Source: Lachnospiraceae bacterium (GTDB lineage Bacteria > Bacillota > Clostridia > Lachnospirales > Lachnospiraceae). Taken from it: a DNA stretch of 64,000 nucleotides. This document shows positions 1 to 7,408 of the stretch, piece by piece (positions within the stretch are counted from its first letter, which is position 1; the number at the start of each line of letters is the position of its first letter). The position numbers were made by a program, and so were the translations under genes. The DNA lies in assembly GCA_017546025.1 (NCBI GenBank), contig JAFYYS010000014.1, positions 99,532 through 163,531 on the forward strand, in the 5' to 3' direction. The notes beneath the pieces were generated by a model, which was given only the letters and a program-made list of their open reading frames with translations, had not been told where the DNA came from and made no database searches.

Positions 1-1882
1 GGTCAATCGGATTGCGGCCGGGGAAGTCATTGAAAGACCGGCTTCCCTGGTGAAGGAATTGATTGAGAATTCTCTCGATTCCGGCGCGGATTCGATAACC
101 GTTGACATTCAAAACGGCGGCATTTCGTTCATCCGCGTTACGGATAACGGAAGCGGCTTCATGAAGGATGATATTCCCACTGCATTTTTACGTCATGCCA
201 CGAGTAAGATTCGTGAAGAATCCGATCTCAGTCATATTGAAAGCCTCGGTTTCCGCGGCGAAGCGCTTGCAAGCATCGCCGGCGTTTCAAAAGTTGAACT
301 GATTACGAAACGGAAAGAAGATTTCCTCGGTTCCCGTTATCTGATTAACGGCGGAGAGGAAGTTGAATTCAGTGAAATCGGCTGTCCTGACGGCACGACC
401 TTCATGGTTCGGGATTTGTTTTATAATGTGCCCGCGCGCCGTAAGTTCCTGAAGTCAGCCGTAACCGAAGCCGGATACATTAACGAATGCATCAACCGGT
501 TCGCCGTACAGCGGCCTGACGTATCATTTTCCTTCATGAGTCAGGGACGGACGTTACTTCATACATCCGGAAACGGAAACCGTAAGGATGCGGTTTATGC
601 CGTATTCGGCCGGATGATTGCCGACAATCTGATTCCGGTTTCGTACGAAGGAAAGACGGTTTCGATTACCGGTTTTCTCGGCAAATCCGCAATCAACCGC
701 GGCAACCGCAACTACGAAATGATTTACGTGAACGGCCGTCAGATCCGCTCCGGAATTCTGTATAAAGCGGTCGAAGATGCTTTTGCCAATTACCTCATGC
801 AGCACCGGTATCCGTTTACGGTTCTGCTGTTTGAAATCAATCCCGAGGAAGTCGACGTGAACATTCATCCCGCAAAGATGGATGTCCGGATTTCCGAACA
901 GGAGACGATTACGGCGGAGATTACGTCAGCTTTGGCTGAAATCCTTCGTAAGGCCGTGCTGATTCCCGATATGGAACCGGCTGAAGAAATGAAAGTTGCT
1001 CCCGTAAGACCGCCGGAGGCCTTTGAGACGGTCAGAATCAGACAGGAAGCCGCTTATCACGCGCCGGCCTTTATATCCTCAGTGCAGGAAGCAAAAGTGC
1101 CCGAAATGCGGTCTGAGAGTGTTACGCAAGGCATATCCCCTGTGGAAAATGACACGGTTCCCGTCGCTCATCCTGCCGAAGCAGCCGTTTCCGCACCGGT
1201 TTCCACGGTTTGTGCAGAGTCGTTTCGCTTGCCCGTAGAAGAATCCGATACCAAACACGAACAGGCTTCATTCCTGGATACGGACTTTCAGAAGATGCGT
1301 GAAGAAGTATCGTTCCGGATTGTCGGTCAGGTGTTTAAGACCTACTGGATCATCGAAACGAATGACCAGATGTATATCATTGACCAGCATGCTGCACATG
1401 AAAAGATCAATTACGAACGTTTCGTAAAGGCAATGAACGAACAGACGCCGGCTTCGCAGACACTGTTCCCGGGCATCGTATTTTCCCTTTCCATACGCGA
1501 AGAGGAAATCCTGCAGAGATATTCCGAAAGTCTTGAAAAGATCGGCTTTACGATTGAGCATTTCGGAGGAAGAGATTACCGGATTACTGCCGTTCCGGTC
1601 TGCTTATACCGGATAGACGCAAGAGATTATTTCTTAAGCGTTCTCGATTCGCTTTCGGAAAGCGGCACCTCCGTAAGACCCGAACAGGTTTACGAGACGC
1701 TTGCTTCGATGTCGTGTAAAGCCGCCATCAAAGGAAACCAGAGGATTTCCGAAATGGAAGCCGAGCACCTGTTTAAAGAACTGTTAACGCTCGAGAATCC
1801 GTTCCACTGCCCGCACGGCAGGCCTGTAATCATCAGCATGTCGCAGACGGAAATGGAACGCAAATTCAAACGTATTCTGTGA
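1..1882 (+). CDS. mutL: DNA mismatch repair protein MutL (5' end outside window)
   Basis: The reading frame is open from base 2, so the gene begins before the window; only about 20 N-terminal residues of the family are missing. It starts in the conserved RIAAGEVIERP segment. GHKL ATPase motifs follow in order: the catalytic Glu in KELIENSLDSGA, DNGSGF, and GFRGEALASI. A low-conservation linker (about 950-1290) leads to a C-terminal domain with the metal-binding endonuclease motif DQHAAHEKINYE, then SCKAAIKGN and CPHGRP. The intact endonuclease motif marks a nicking MutL, as in bacteria that lack MutH. It acts after MutS in mismatch repair. miaA follows 7 bases later and its ribosome site overlaps the mutL stop, so the two are co-transcribed. 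mutS probably lies upstream, outside the window. Confidence 0.97.
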   Translation, partial: VNRIAAGEVIERPASLVKELIENSLDSGADSITVDIQNGGISFIRVTDNGSGFMKDDIPTAFLRHATSKIREESDLSHIESLGFRGEALASIAGVSKVELITKRKEDFLGSRYLINGGEEVEFSEIGCPDGTTFMVRDLFYNVPARRKFLKSAVTEAGYINECINRFAVQRPDVSFSFMSQGRTLLHTSGNGNRKDAVYAVFGRMIADNLIPVSYEGKTVSITGFLGKSAINRGNRNYEMIYVNGRQIRSGILYKAVEDAFANYLMQHRYPFTVLLFEINPEEVDVNIHPAKMDVRISEQETITAEITSALAEILRKAVLIPDMEPAEEMKVAPVRPPEAFETVRIRQEAAYHAPAFISSVQEAKVPEMRSESVTQGISPVENDTVPVAHPAEAAVSAPVSTVCAESFRLPVEESDTKHEQASFLDTDFQKMREEVSFRIVGQVFKTYWIIETNDQMYIIDQHAAHEKINYERFVKAMNEQTPASQTLFPGIVFSLSIREEEILQRYSESLEKIGFTIEHFGGRDYRITAVPVCLYRIDARDYFLSVLDSLSESGTSVRPEQVYETLASMSCKAAIKGNQRISEMEAEHLFKELLTLENPFHCPHGRPVIISMSQTEMERKFKRIL

Positions 1883-1889
1883 GGACTTT

Positions 1890-2837
1890 ATGTATCCACC
1901 GCTTATCATTCTTTCCGGGCCGACATCGGTCGGAAAGACAAGACTTTCGTTAAGACTTGCCGAAGCCGTCAACGGTGAAATCATCAGTGCGGACTCGATG
2001 CAGGTTTATAAGCGGATGAATATCGGAACCGCAAAGATTACGAAAGAAGAGATGGGCAGCATTCCGCACCATCTGATTGACTGCCTGGAACCCGAAGAAC
2101 CCTTCAACGTTTCTTTGTTTAAAGACCTTGCCGGGCAGGCGGTTAAAGGGATTCTTTCAAGAAATCACATTCCGATTGTCGTCGGCGGTACGGGCTTTTA
2201 TATTCAGGCGCTGTTAAAGGGTGTCACATTTTCCGAAGAGGAAGAGGACGGATACCGGGAAGAGTTGGAACAAAAAGCGCAAAGTGAAGAAGGTGCTGAG
2301 GCCTTATTCGAGGAGCTTAAGCGGATTGATCCTGATTCGGCCGTAGCGATTCCGAAACAGAATCTGAAAAGAGTCATTCGGGCACTTTGCTTCTACCATT
2401 ACCACGGCTATCCGATTTCGGAGCATAACCGGACCGAAAAGGAGAAGGAACCCGAATACAATTTTGCATATTTTGTATTGACGACGGACCGTGCTGCACT
2501 GTATCAGAATATCAACAAAAGAGTTGATCAGATGATGGATAGCGGGCTTTTGGAGGAAGTCAGGGGACTTCGCGAAAGCGGGCTTACCGCGACTGATGTT
2601 TCGATGCAGGGACTCGGCTATAAGCAGCTGATTGCATACCTTGACGGAGAATGTACGCTTGCGGAAGCCGCAGAGCGGATTAAAACGGAGACAAGACACT
2701 TCGCGAAACGGCAGTTGACCTGGTTCCGCCGCGAAAAGGACTGCATCTTTTTCGATAAAAGCAAGCAGACTGAAGACGAAATACTTGCGGATATGATCCG
2801 AATCCTGAAGGAGAAACGGATTATCCCTTTGGAGTAA
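1890..2837 (+). CDS. miaA: tRNA dimethylallyltransferase MiaA
   Basis: 315 residues, the usual family length. MiaA transfers a dimethylallyl group from DMAPP to N6 of A37 in tRNAs that read UNN codons. The Walker A-like loop GPTSVGKT is at residues 10-17. It is followed by the family motifs ISADSMQVYKRMNIGTAK, HHLIDCLEP and VGGTGFYIQALL, and near the C-terminus SMQGLGYKQL and RHFAKRQLTWFRR. The ATG is preceded by GAGGA overlapping the mutL stop. mutL-miaA is a common pair in Firmicutes. The next gene starts 4 bases after its stop. Confidence 0.97.
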   Translation: MYPPLIILSGPTSVGKTRLSLRLAEAVNGEIISADSMQVYKRMNIGTAKITKEEMGSIPHHLIDCLEPEEPFNVSLFKDLAGQAVKGILSRNHIPIVVGGTGFYIQALLKGVTFSEEEEDGYREELEQKAQSEEGAEALFEELKRIDPDSAVAIPKQNLKRVIRALCFYHYHGYPISEHNRTEKEKEPEYNFAYFVLTTDRAALYQNINKRVDQMMDSGLLEEVRGLRESGLTATDVSMQGLGYKQLIAYLDGECTLAEAAERIKTETRHFAKRQLTWFRREKDCIFFDKSKQTEDEILADMIRILKEKRIIPLE

Positions 2838-2840
2838 ACA

Positions 2841-4115
2841 ATGAATGAAATGTATCAGCAGTTCGGAATTTCGGATGCCGTTTTAAAATATGCCGAAAAG
2901 ACCGAGCAGAATTTAAAGGAGCATTTTACGGCAATTGACGACAACGCGGAATACTGCCAGTTAAAGGTCATTAAGGCCATGCAGTTACACAGAGTATCCG
3001 AAGGCTGTTTTGAAGGCTCCACCGGATACGGTTATAACGACCTCGGACGAGAGACCCTTGAGGCCGTTTACGCTTCCGTATTTCACGCAGAGGACGCGCT
3101 TGTCCGTGCACAGATTACATGCGGTACCCACGCCCTTGCGCTTGCCATGGCTGCGAATTTACGCCCGGGAGACGAGATCCTAAGCCCGGTCGGCAAGCCC
3201 TATGATACGCTTGAATCCGTCATCGGCATTAAGGATGCCCCCGGTTCCTTAAAGGAATTCGGTATCACTTACCGGCAGGTGGATCTGAATCCGGACGGCA
3301 GCTTTGCATTTGACAGAATCCGCGAAGCGATCAACAGCAAAACGAAGCTTGTTGAAATTCAGCGGAGCAAAGGTTACGCAACAAGACCGACGCTTTCGGT
3401 GGAAAGAATAGGAGAGTTGATTTCGTTCATCCGCTCGATTAAGCCCGATGTCATCTGCATGGTCGACAACTGCTACGGTGAGTTCACCGAGCCGATTGAA
3501 CCGACCGATGTCGGCGCCGATTTGTGTGTCGGTTCGCTGATTAAAAACCCCGGCGGCGGTCTTGCCCCGTGCGGAGGCTATATCGTCGGCAAAAAGGAAT
3601 ACATTGAGCAGTGTGCATACCGTCTGACAAGTCCCGGTCTCGGAAAGGAAGTCGGTGCTTCCGTAGGACTGAACCGGAATTTCTTCCAGGGTCTGTTCTT
3701 AGCACCTGTTGTAACTGCCGGCGCATTAAAGGGTGCCATTTATGCGGCTTCTCTTTATGAGGGACTCGGTTTTCCGGTTGTTCCGAACGGTACGGAGCCC
3801 CGTTACGACATCATCCAGGCTGTTACGCTCGGAAGCAGGGAAGGACTTCTTGCCTTTTGTAAGGGCATTCAGGCGGCTGCTCCGGTGGACAGTTATGTCA
3901 CACCCGAGCCGTGGGATATGCCCGGTTATTCCGATCAGGTCATCATGGCGGCCGGTGCCTTCTATCAGGGCTCCTCAATTGAACTTTCGGCGGACGGACC
4001 TTTATGCGAGCCCTATAACGTATATTTCCAGGGCGGCCTGACCTGGTATCACGCCAAGCTCGGAATCCTGATGTCCCTGAACGAGATGCATAAGGCCGGG
4101 CTTATCAAACTGTAA
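2841..4115 (+). CDS. Methionine gamma-lyase-like PLP enzyme (YnbB / aluminium resistance family)
   Basis: 424 residues in the fold-type I PLP family often named methionine gamma-lyase family or aluminium resistance protein (YnbB in Bacillus). Visible family motifs are GSTGYGYNDLGRETLE near residue 60, the PLP-phosphate segment AQITCGTHALALA near 92-104, the cofactor-contacting Asp in MVDNCYGEF near 209, and the probable Schiff-base lysine in SLIKNPGGGLAPCGG near 235. The true substrate is not established for the family, so lyase activity is an inference. The gene follows miaA by 4 bases, as in other Firmicutes, and probably closes the mutL-miaA transcript because a new promoter lies in the next gap. 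Confidence 0.9.
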   Translation: MNEMYQQFGISDAVLKYAEKTEQNLKEHFTAIDDNAEYCQLKVIKAMQLHRVSEGCFEGSTGYGYNDLGRETLEAVYASVFHAEDALVRAQITCGTHALALAMAANLRPGDEILSPVGKPYDTLESVIGIKDAPGSLKEFGITYRQVDLNPDGSFAFDRIREAINSKTKLVEIQRSKGYATRPTLSVERIGELISFIRSIKPDVICMVDNCYGEFTEPIEPTDVGADLCVGSLIKNPGGGLAPCGGYIVGKKEYIEQCAYRLTSPGLGKEVGASVGLNRNFFQGLFLAPVVTAGALKGAIYAASLYEGLGFPVVPNGTEPRYDIIQAVTLGSREGLLAFCKGIQAAAPVDSYVTPEPWDMPGYSDQVIMAAGAFYQGSSIELSADGPLCEPYNVYFQGGLTWYHAKLGILMSLNEMHKAGLIKL

Positions 4116-4150
4116 GACACTCCCGCACAGAGCGCCCCCGGTGCCGATTC

Positions 4151-4179
4151 TGTACAAAAACGGAGAGTTGTGCTATAAT
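4151..4179 (+). promoter_or_regulatory. Sigma-A type promoter for radC
   Basis: TGTACA (4151-4156), a 17-base spacer and TATAAT (4174-4179). The -35 matches 4 of 6 consensus bases and the -10 all six. The promoter lies inside the longest possible radC reading frame, so it supports the internal ATG at 4237 as the real start. Confidence 0.65.
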
Positions 4180-4236
4180 ATTTGTTCGTGCAGTCAAAAG
4201 GTGCACATCCTTCCCGGAGAGAGGGAAAGGATTAAA

Positions 4237-4926
4237 ATGGAACACAGGAAAATGAAATCGCTTCCGGCCGGGGAATCCCCTGATGAAAAAGCCGGGCGTT
4301 ACGGCATTTCGACCCTGTCAAATGCAGAGCTTTTGGCCGTAATCCTCCGAAGCGGGACAAAGGATGCTTCGGTTGTCCATACCTGCTACCGGTTACTTGA
4401 GCACATGCACGGTCTTTCGGGGCTTTTGAATCCCGAGAACCTGCAGAAATCGGACATTCCGGGCATCGGCAGGGTAAAGCTTTTACAACTTTCCGCCGTA
4501 TCCGAACTTTCCAAGCGCCTTTCCGAAGAGCGTTCGGTTAACCGGTTAAACTGCAGTGATCCGGAAAGCGTTTACGCATACTATAAAGACCGGTTTCGTC
4601 ATTTGCCTCAGGAAGAAGTAAGAATCCTTCTTCTGGACACACATTTGAAAAGAATTCGCGATATACTTGTTAACCGCGGGACCGTGAACCGTTCCCTGAT
4701 TTCGCCGAAGGATATCTTCCGGACGGCTGTCACGGGCGGCGCTGCTGCATTTCTTTTAATGCATAACCATCCAAGCGGTGACCCGCTTCCGAGTGATGAC
4801 GATATCCGCATCACGAAACGGATTCGCGAACTCGGCGAGATGATGGAACTTCCGATGGTTGACCACATCATCTTCGGAGAAGACCGGTATTACAGTTTTT
4901 CAGAGCAAGAAAATACTACCCTGTGA
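4237..4926 (+). CDS. radC: RadC family JAB/MPN domain protein
   Basis: 229 residues from the ATG at 4237, which has the purine-rich site GAGAGGGAAAGG upstream. A longer frame from GTG 4141 runs through the promoter and is rejected. The N-terminal part has a helix-hairpin-helix (IPGIGRVKLLQL). The C-terminal JAB domain has the metal-binding JAMM signature HNHPSGDPLPSDDD. RadC was named as a repair protein, but its biochemical role is unsettled; the JAMM fold suggests a zinc hydrolase or a scaffold. mreB begins 7 bases after the stop, and radC-mreB adjacency is common in Firmicutes, so radC heads the morphogenesis operon. Confidence 0.94.
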   Translation: MEHRKMKSLPAGESPDEKAGRYGISTLSNAELLAVILRSGTKDASVVHTCYRLLEHMHGLSGLLNPENLQKSDIPGIGRVKLLQLSAVSELSKRLSEERSVNRLNCSDPESVYAYYKDRFRHLPQEEVRILLLDTHLKRIRDILVNRGTVNRSLISPKDIFRTAVTGGAAAFLLMHNHPSGDPLPSDDDIRITKRIRELGEMMELPMVDHIIFGEDRYYSFSEQENTTL

Positions 4927-4933
4927 GGTATCT

Positions 4934-5974
4934 ATGGCTTCTAAAACATTCGGAATCGACTTCGGGTCTGATTCCACGAAAATCTATCGAAAAGGCCAGG
5001 GCGTTGTTTATAACCAGAAAACTGCCATTGCCTATAAGGGCGGAAAGAAGATTCTTGCCATCGGTGACGAAGCTCACGAAATGATCGGTAAAACGCCGGA
5101 TACCATTTTCGTCAAATGCCCGATCGCGCACGGTGTCATCGCAGGCTTTGCCGACATGCTTTCCCTGCTGAACTGCATGTTCCTCGATCTGAACCGCATC
5201 TTCGGTAAATTCCGCGGAGCCGAGTTCTATGTTGCCGTACCTTCGGATATCACGGAAGTCGAGAAGAAGGCCTTTTACGATCTGGTAGACGGCACAATTG
5301 TCCGTCCGAAGAAGATCCGCCTCGTTGAGAAGCCGATTGCGGATGCCATCGGTGCAGGCATTGACATCATCCGTTCGCAGGGCACCTTAATCGTCAATAT
5401 CGGAGCCGACACGACCGAGATTTCCGTCATCAGCTTAGGCGGCATCATGTTCAGCAAGCTGCTTCCGATCGGCGGTAAAACCTTTAATGAAAACATCATT
5501 TCCTGCATCCGCAAGAAATATAACCTTTTGATCGGAGATAAGACTGCCGAGGTATTAAAGACCGACCTCGCAAACTTTTCCTCGAAGCGTGACGATGCGA
5601 TGGCCGCCTTCGGCAGAGACCTCGTTACCGGACTTCCGAAGGACTGTGAGGTTACAACGGAGCTGGTTAACGATGCCATCTTCGAACAGCTGCAGTCCGT
5701 ATTTGAGAACATCCGCATCATTTTAGACCGGACGCCTCCGGAAATTGCCGCCGACATTTATCATAACGGCATTACCGTTACAGGCGGTTCTGCCAATCTG
5801 CCGGGGCTTCAGACACTGTTTGAAAACAACCTGAACAACAACAAAATCAATGTTTCCGAGTTCGGTGTCATGACCGTTACCTCGGGCATTGCCAAGATCA
5901 TTGAAGACCGTTATTACGACCGTTATGCGGTGAGTCTGAAGGAAGCTTTGGCCGAAGACAAATTCCCGCTTTGA
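4934..5974 (+). CDS. mreB: Rod shape-determining actin homologue MreB
   Basis: 346 residues from the ATG at 4934, preceded by GTGAGGT. MreB forms membrane-bound actin-like filaments that guide lateral wall synthesis with MreC, MreD, RodA and PBP2. The actin-family nucleotide motifs are present: phosphate-1 GIDFGSDSTKIY near the N-terminus, phosphate-2 VNIGADTTEISVISLGG in the middle and the adenosine motif VTGGSANLPGL near the C-terminus. Phosphate-1 and phosphate-2 differ from the usual DLGTANT and DIGGGTTE, so this is a diverged MreB/Mbl type. It is the first of six consecutive elongation genes and is followed by mreC after 27 bases. Confidence 0.95.
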   Translation: MASKTFGIDFGSDSTKIYRKGQGVVYNQKTAIAYKGGKKILAIGDEAHEMIGKTPDTIFVKCPIAHGVIAGFADMLSLLNCMFLDLNRIFGKFRGAEFYVAVPSDITEVEKKAFYDLVDGTIVRPKKIRLVEKPIADAIGAGIDIIRSQGTLIVNIGADTTEISVISLGGIMFSKLLPIGGKTFNENIISCIRKKYNLLIGDKTAEVLKTDLANFSSKRDDAMAAFGRDLVTGLPKDCEVTTELVNDAIFEQLQSVFENIRIILDRTPPEIAADIYHNGITVTGGSANLPGLQTLFENNLNNNKINVSEFGVMTVTSGIAKIIEDRYYDRYAVSLKEALAEDKFPL

Positions 5975-6001
5975 TTCACATTTTCCGTTAGGAGCTGACC
6001 A

Positions 6002-6865
6002 ATGAAGGAACGAAAGAAACCGAAATATGATATGGAACCTCGTTATGTTCTTCTGATCATGACGATGATTTGCATATTTTTGATTTTCTTCTCGTATAAG
6101 TTTTCCACTCTGTTCGGTAATATCCGCACAAGCCTGAACTCAATGATCATTCCGATGCAAAAGGGCATCACGACAATCGGCATGAGCATCAACAACACGA
6201 TTGACCGGTTTGAGGAGGCTGACAAGCTTCAGGATGAAATTGCCGCACTCAAAGCCGAGAACGAACGGATCACGCGCGAAAAGGAGAGGATGGAACAGTC
6301 CCTCTATGAGCTGGAGCGTTACAAACAGCTTTTCGCACTGTCCGACAACTACAAAACCTATCCGACCGTAGGAGCCAATATCATCGCGAAGGACACAAGC
6401 GGTTACTACGCGCGATTCACCCTTGACAAAGGATACAAGGACGGCATAGCGGTCGATATGAACGTTCTGGCGGATTCAGGACTTGTCGGCATCATCACTG
6501 AGGTCGGCCCGCATTATTCCGTTGTCCGTTCCATCATTGATGACAACAACTATGTCAGCGCCATCGTCACAAAGACTGAGGATAACTGTATTGTCTGCGG
6601 CAACCTTGAGCTTTTGAGCATCGGTTATATCGAAATCCGCGACCTTTCGCTCAACACCGAGGCGCGAAACAATTATAAAGTTTATACTTCACCGTTAAGT
6701 GACAAATATCTCCCTGACATCCTCATCGGATACATTTCCAATATCCAGAATGAGAACGACGGTTTGACGAAGACCGGTTATCTGACGCCGGTTGTCGACT
6801 TTGAGCACTTAACGACAGTATTGATTGTAACACAGCTGAAAGAGGACATGCGGGAAGCCGAATGA
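6002..6865 (+). CDS. mreC: Rod shape-determining protein MreC
   Basis: 287 residues. One membrane segment (about 15-33, rich in I, L and F) is followed by a coiled coil (about 68-110, DEIAALKAENERITREKERM) and two beta domains typical of MreC (VGANIIAKDTSGYYARFTLDKGYKDGI onward, GLVGIITEVGPHYSVV). It links MreB inside the membrane to PBP2 outside. The ribosome site AGGAGCTG lies just before the ATG. mreD follows after 18 bases. Confidence 0.95.
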   Translation: MKERKKPKYDMEPRYVLLIMTMICIFLIFFSYKFSTLFGNIRTSLNSMIIPMQKGITTIGMSINNTIDRFEEADKLQDEIAALKAENERITREKERMEQSLYELERYKQLFALSDNYKTYPTVGANIIAKDTSGYYARFTLDKGYKDGIAVDMNVLADSGLVGIITEVGPHYSVVRSIIDDNNYVSAIVTKTEDNCIVCGNLELLSIGYIEIRDLSLNTEARNNYKVYTSPLSDKYLPDILIGYISNIQNENDGLTKTGYLTPVVDFEHLTTVLIVTQLKEDMREAE

Positions 6866-6883
6866 TCCGGAGGACTTTAGGTT

Positions 6884-7408
6884 ATGGTAATTGTACTTGT
6901 TTATGCGGTTGAGATTCTTCTCGCCGTACTCTTGAAAAGCTCGGTGTTTATTCACTTCTCGTTCGGGACGGGTATCGTTCCGGACCTTTTGGTGATGGTT
7001 GTTGTAGCCGCGGCTTATCAGATGGGCAAGACAAAGGGCATGTTTGTCGGCTTTTTTGCCGGACTGATGCTCGATATCACAACCGGCGGTCTTTTGGGCG
7101 TTTATGCGCTGTTTTACATGTTCATCGGCTATCTGAACGGCTTCATGGCGGAATTCTACGTACAGAACGACGTTCTGCTCCCGGTTGTCATGGCTGCCGG
7201 TTCGGAGTTTATTTTCATGTTCCTGACGTATGTCTTTTTGGTGCTTACAAAGGGACGCCTTCACATCGGTTCGTATGCCGTTCATCAGATGATTCCCGCT
7301 GCCTTATATACAGCGGTCGTATTTGTCATCGTTTACAGGCTGTTGGATCTCATATACTGGAAGATTACAAAACCGACGTTTACCGACTATTCCAAGGTGG
7401 AATCATAA
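6884..7408 (+). CDS. mreD: Rod shape-determining membrane protein MreD
   Basis: 174 residues, almost wholly hydrophobic, with five to six predicted membrane segments. MreD is the integral membrane partner of MreC. Sequence conservation is low in this family; the call rests on size, topology, the segment FFAGLMLDITTGGLLGVYAL, and position between mreC and the PBP2 gene. The stop is directly followed by the PBP2 ATG (7409), so translation is probably coupled. Confidence 0.92.
   Translation: MVIVLVYAVEILLAVLLKSSVFIHFSFGTGIVPDLLVMVVVAAAYQMGKTKGMFVGFFAGLMLDITTGGLLGVYALFYMFIGYLNGFMAEFYVQNDVLLPVVMAAGSEFIFMFLTYVFLVLTKGRLHIGSYAVHQMIPAALYTAVVFVIVYRLLDLIYWKITKPTFTDYSKVES

Noticed and set aside
4141..4236. 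Longer radC start at GTG 4141
   Set aside because: A good promoter at 4151-4179 and a ribosome site lie inside this stretch.
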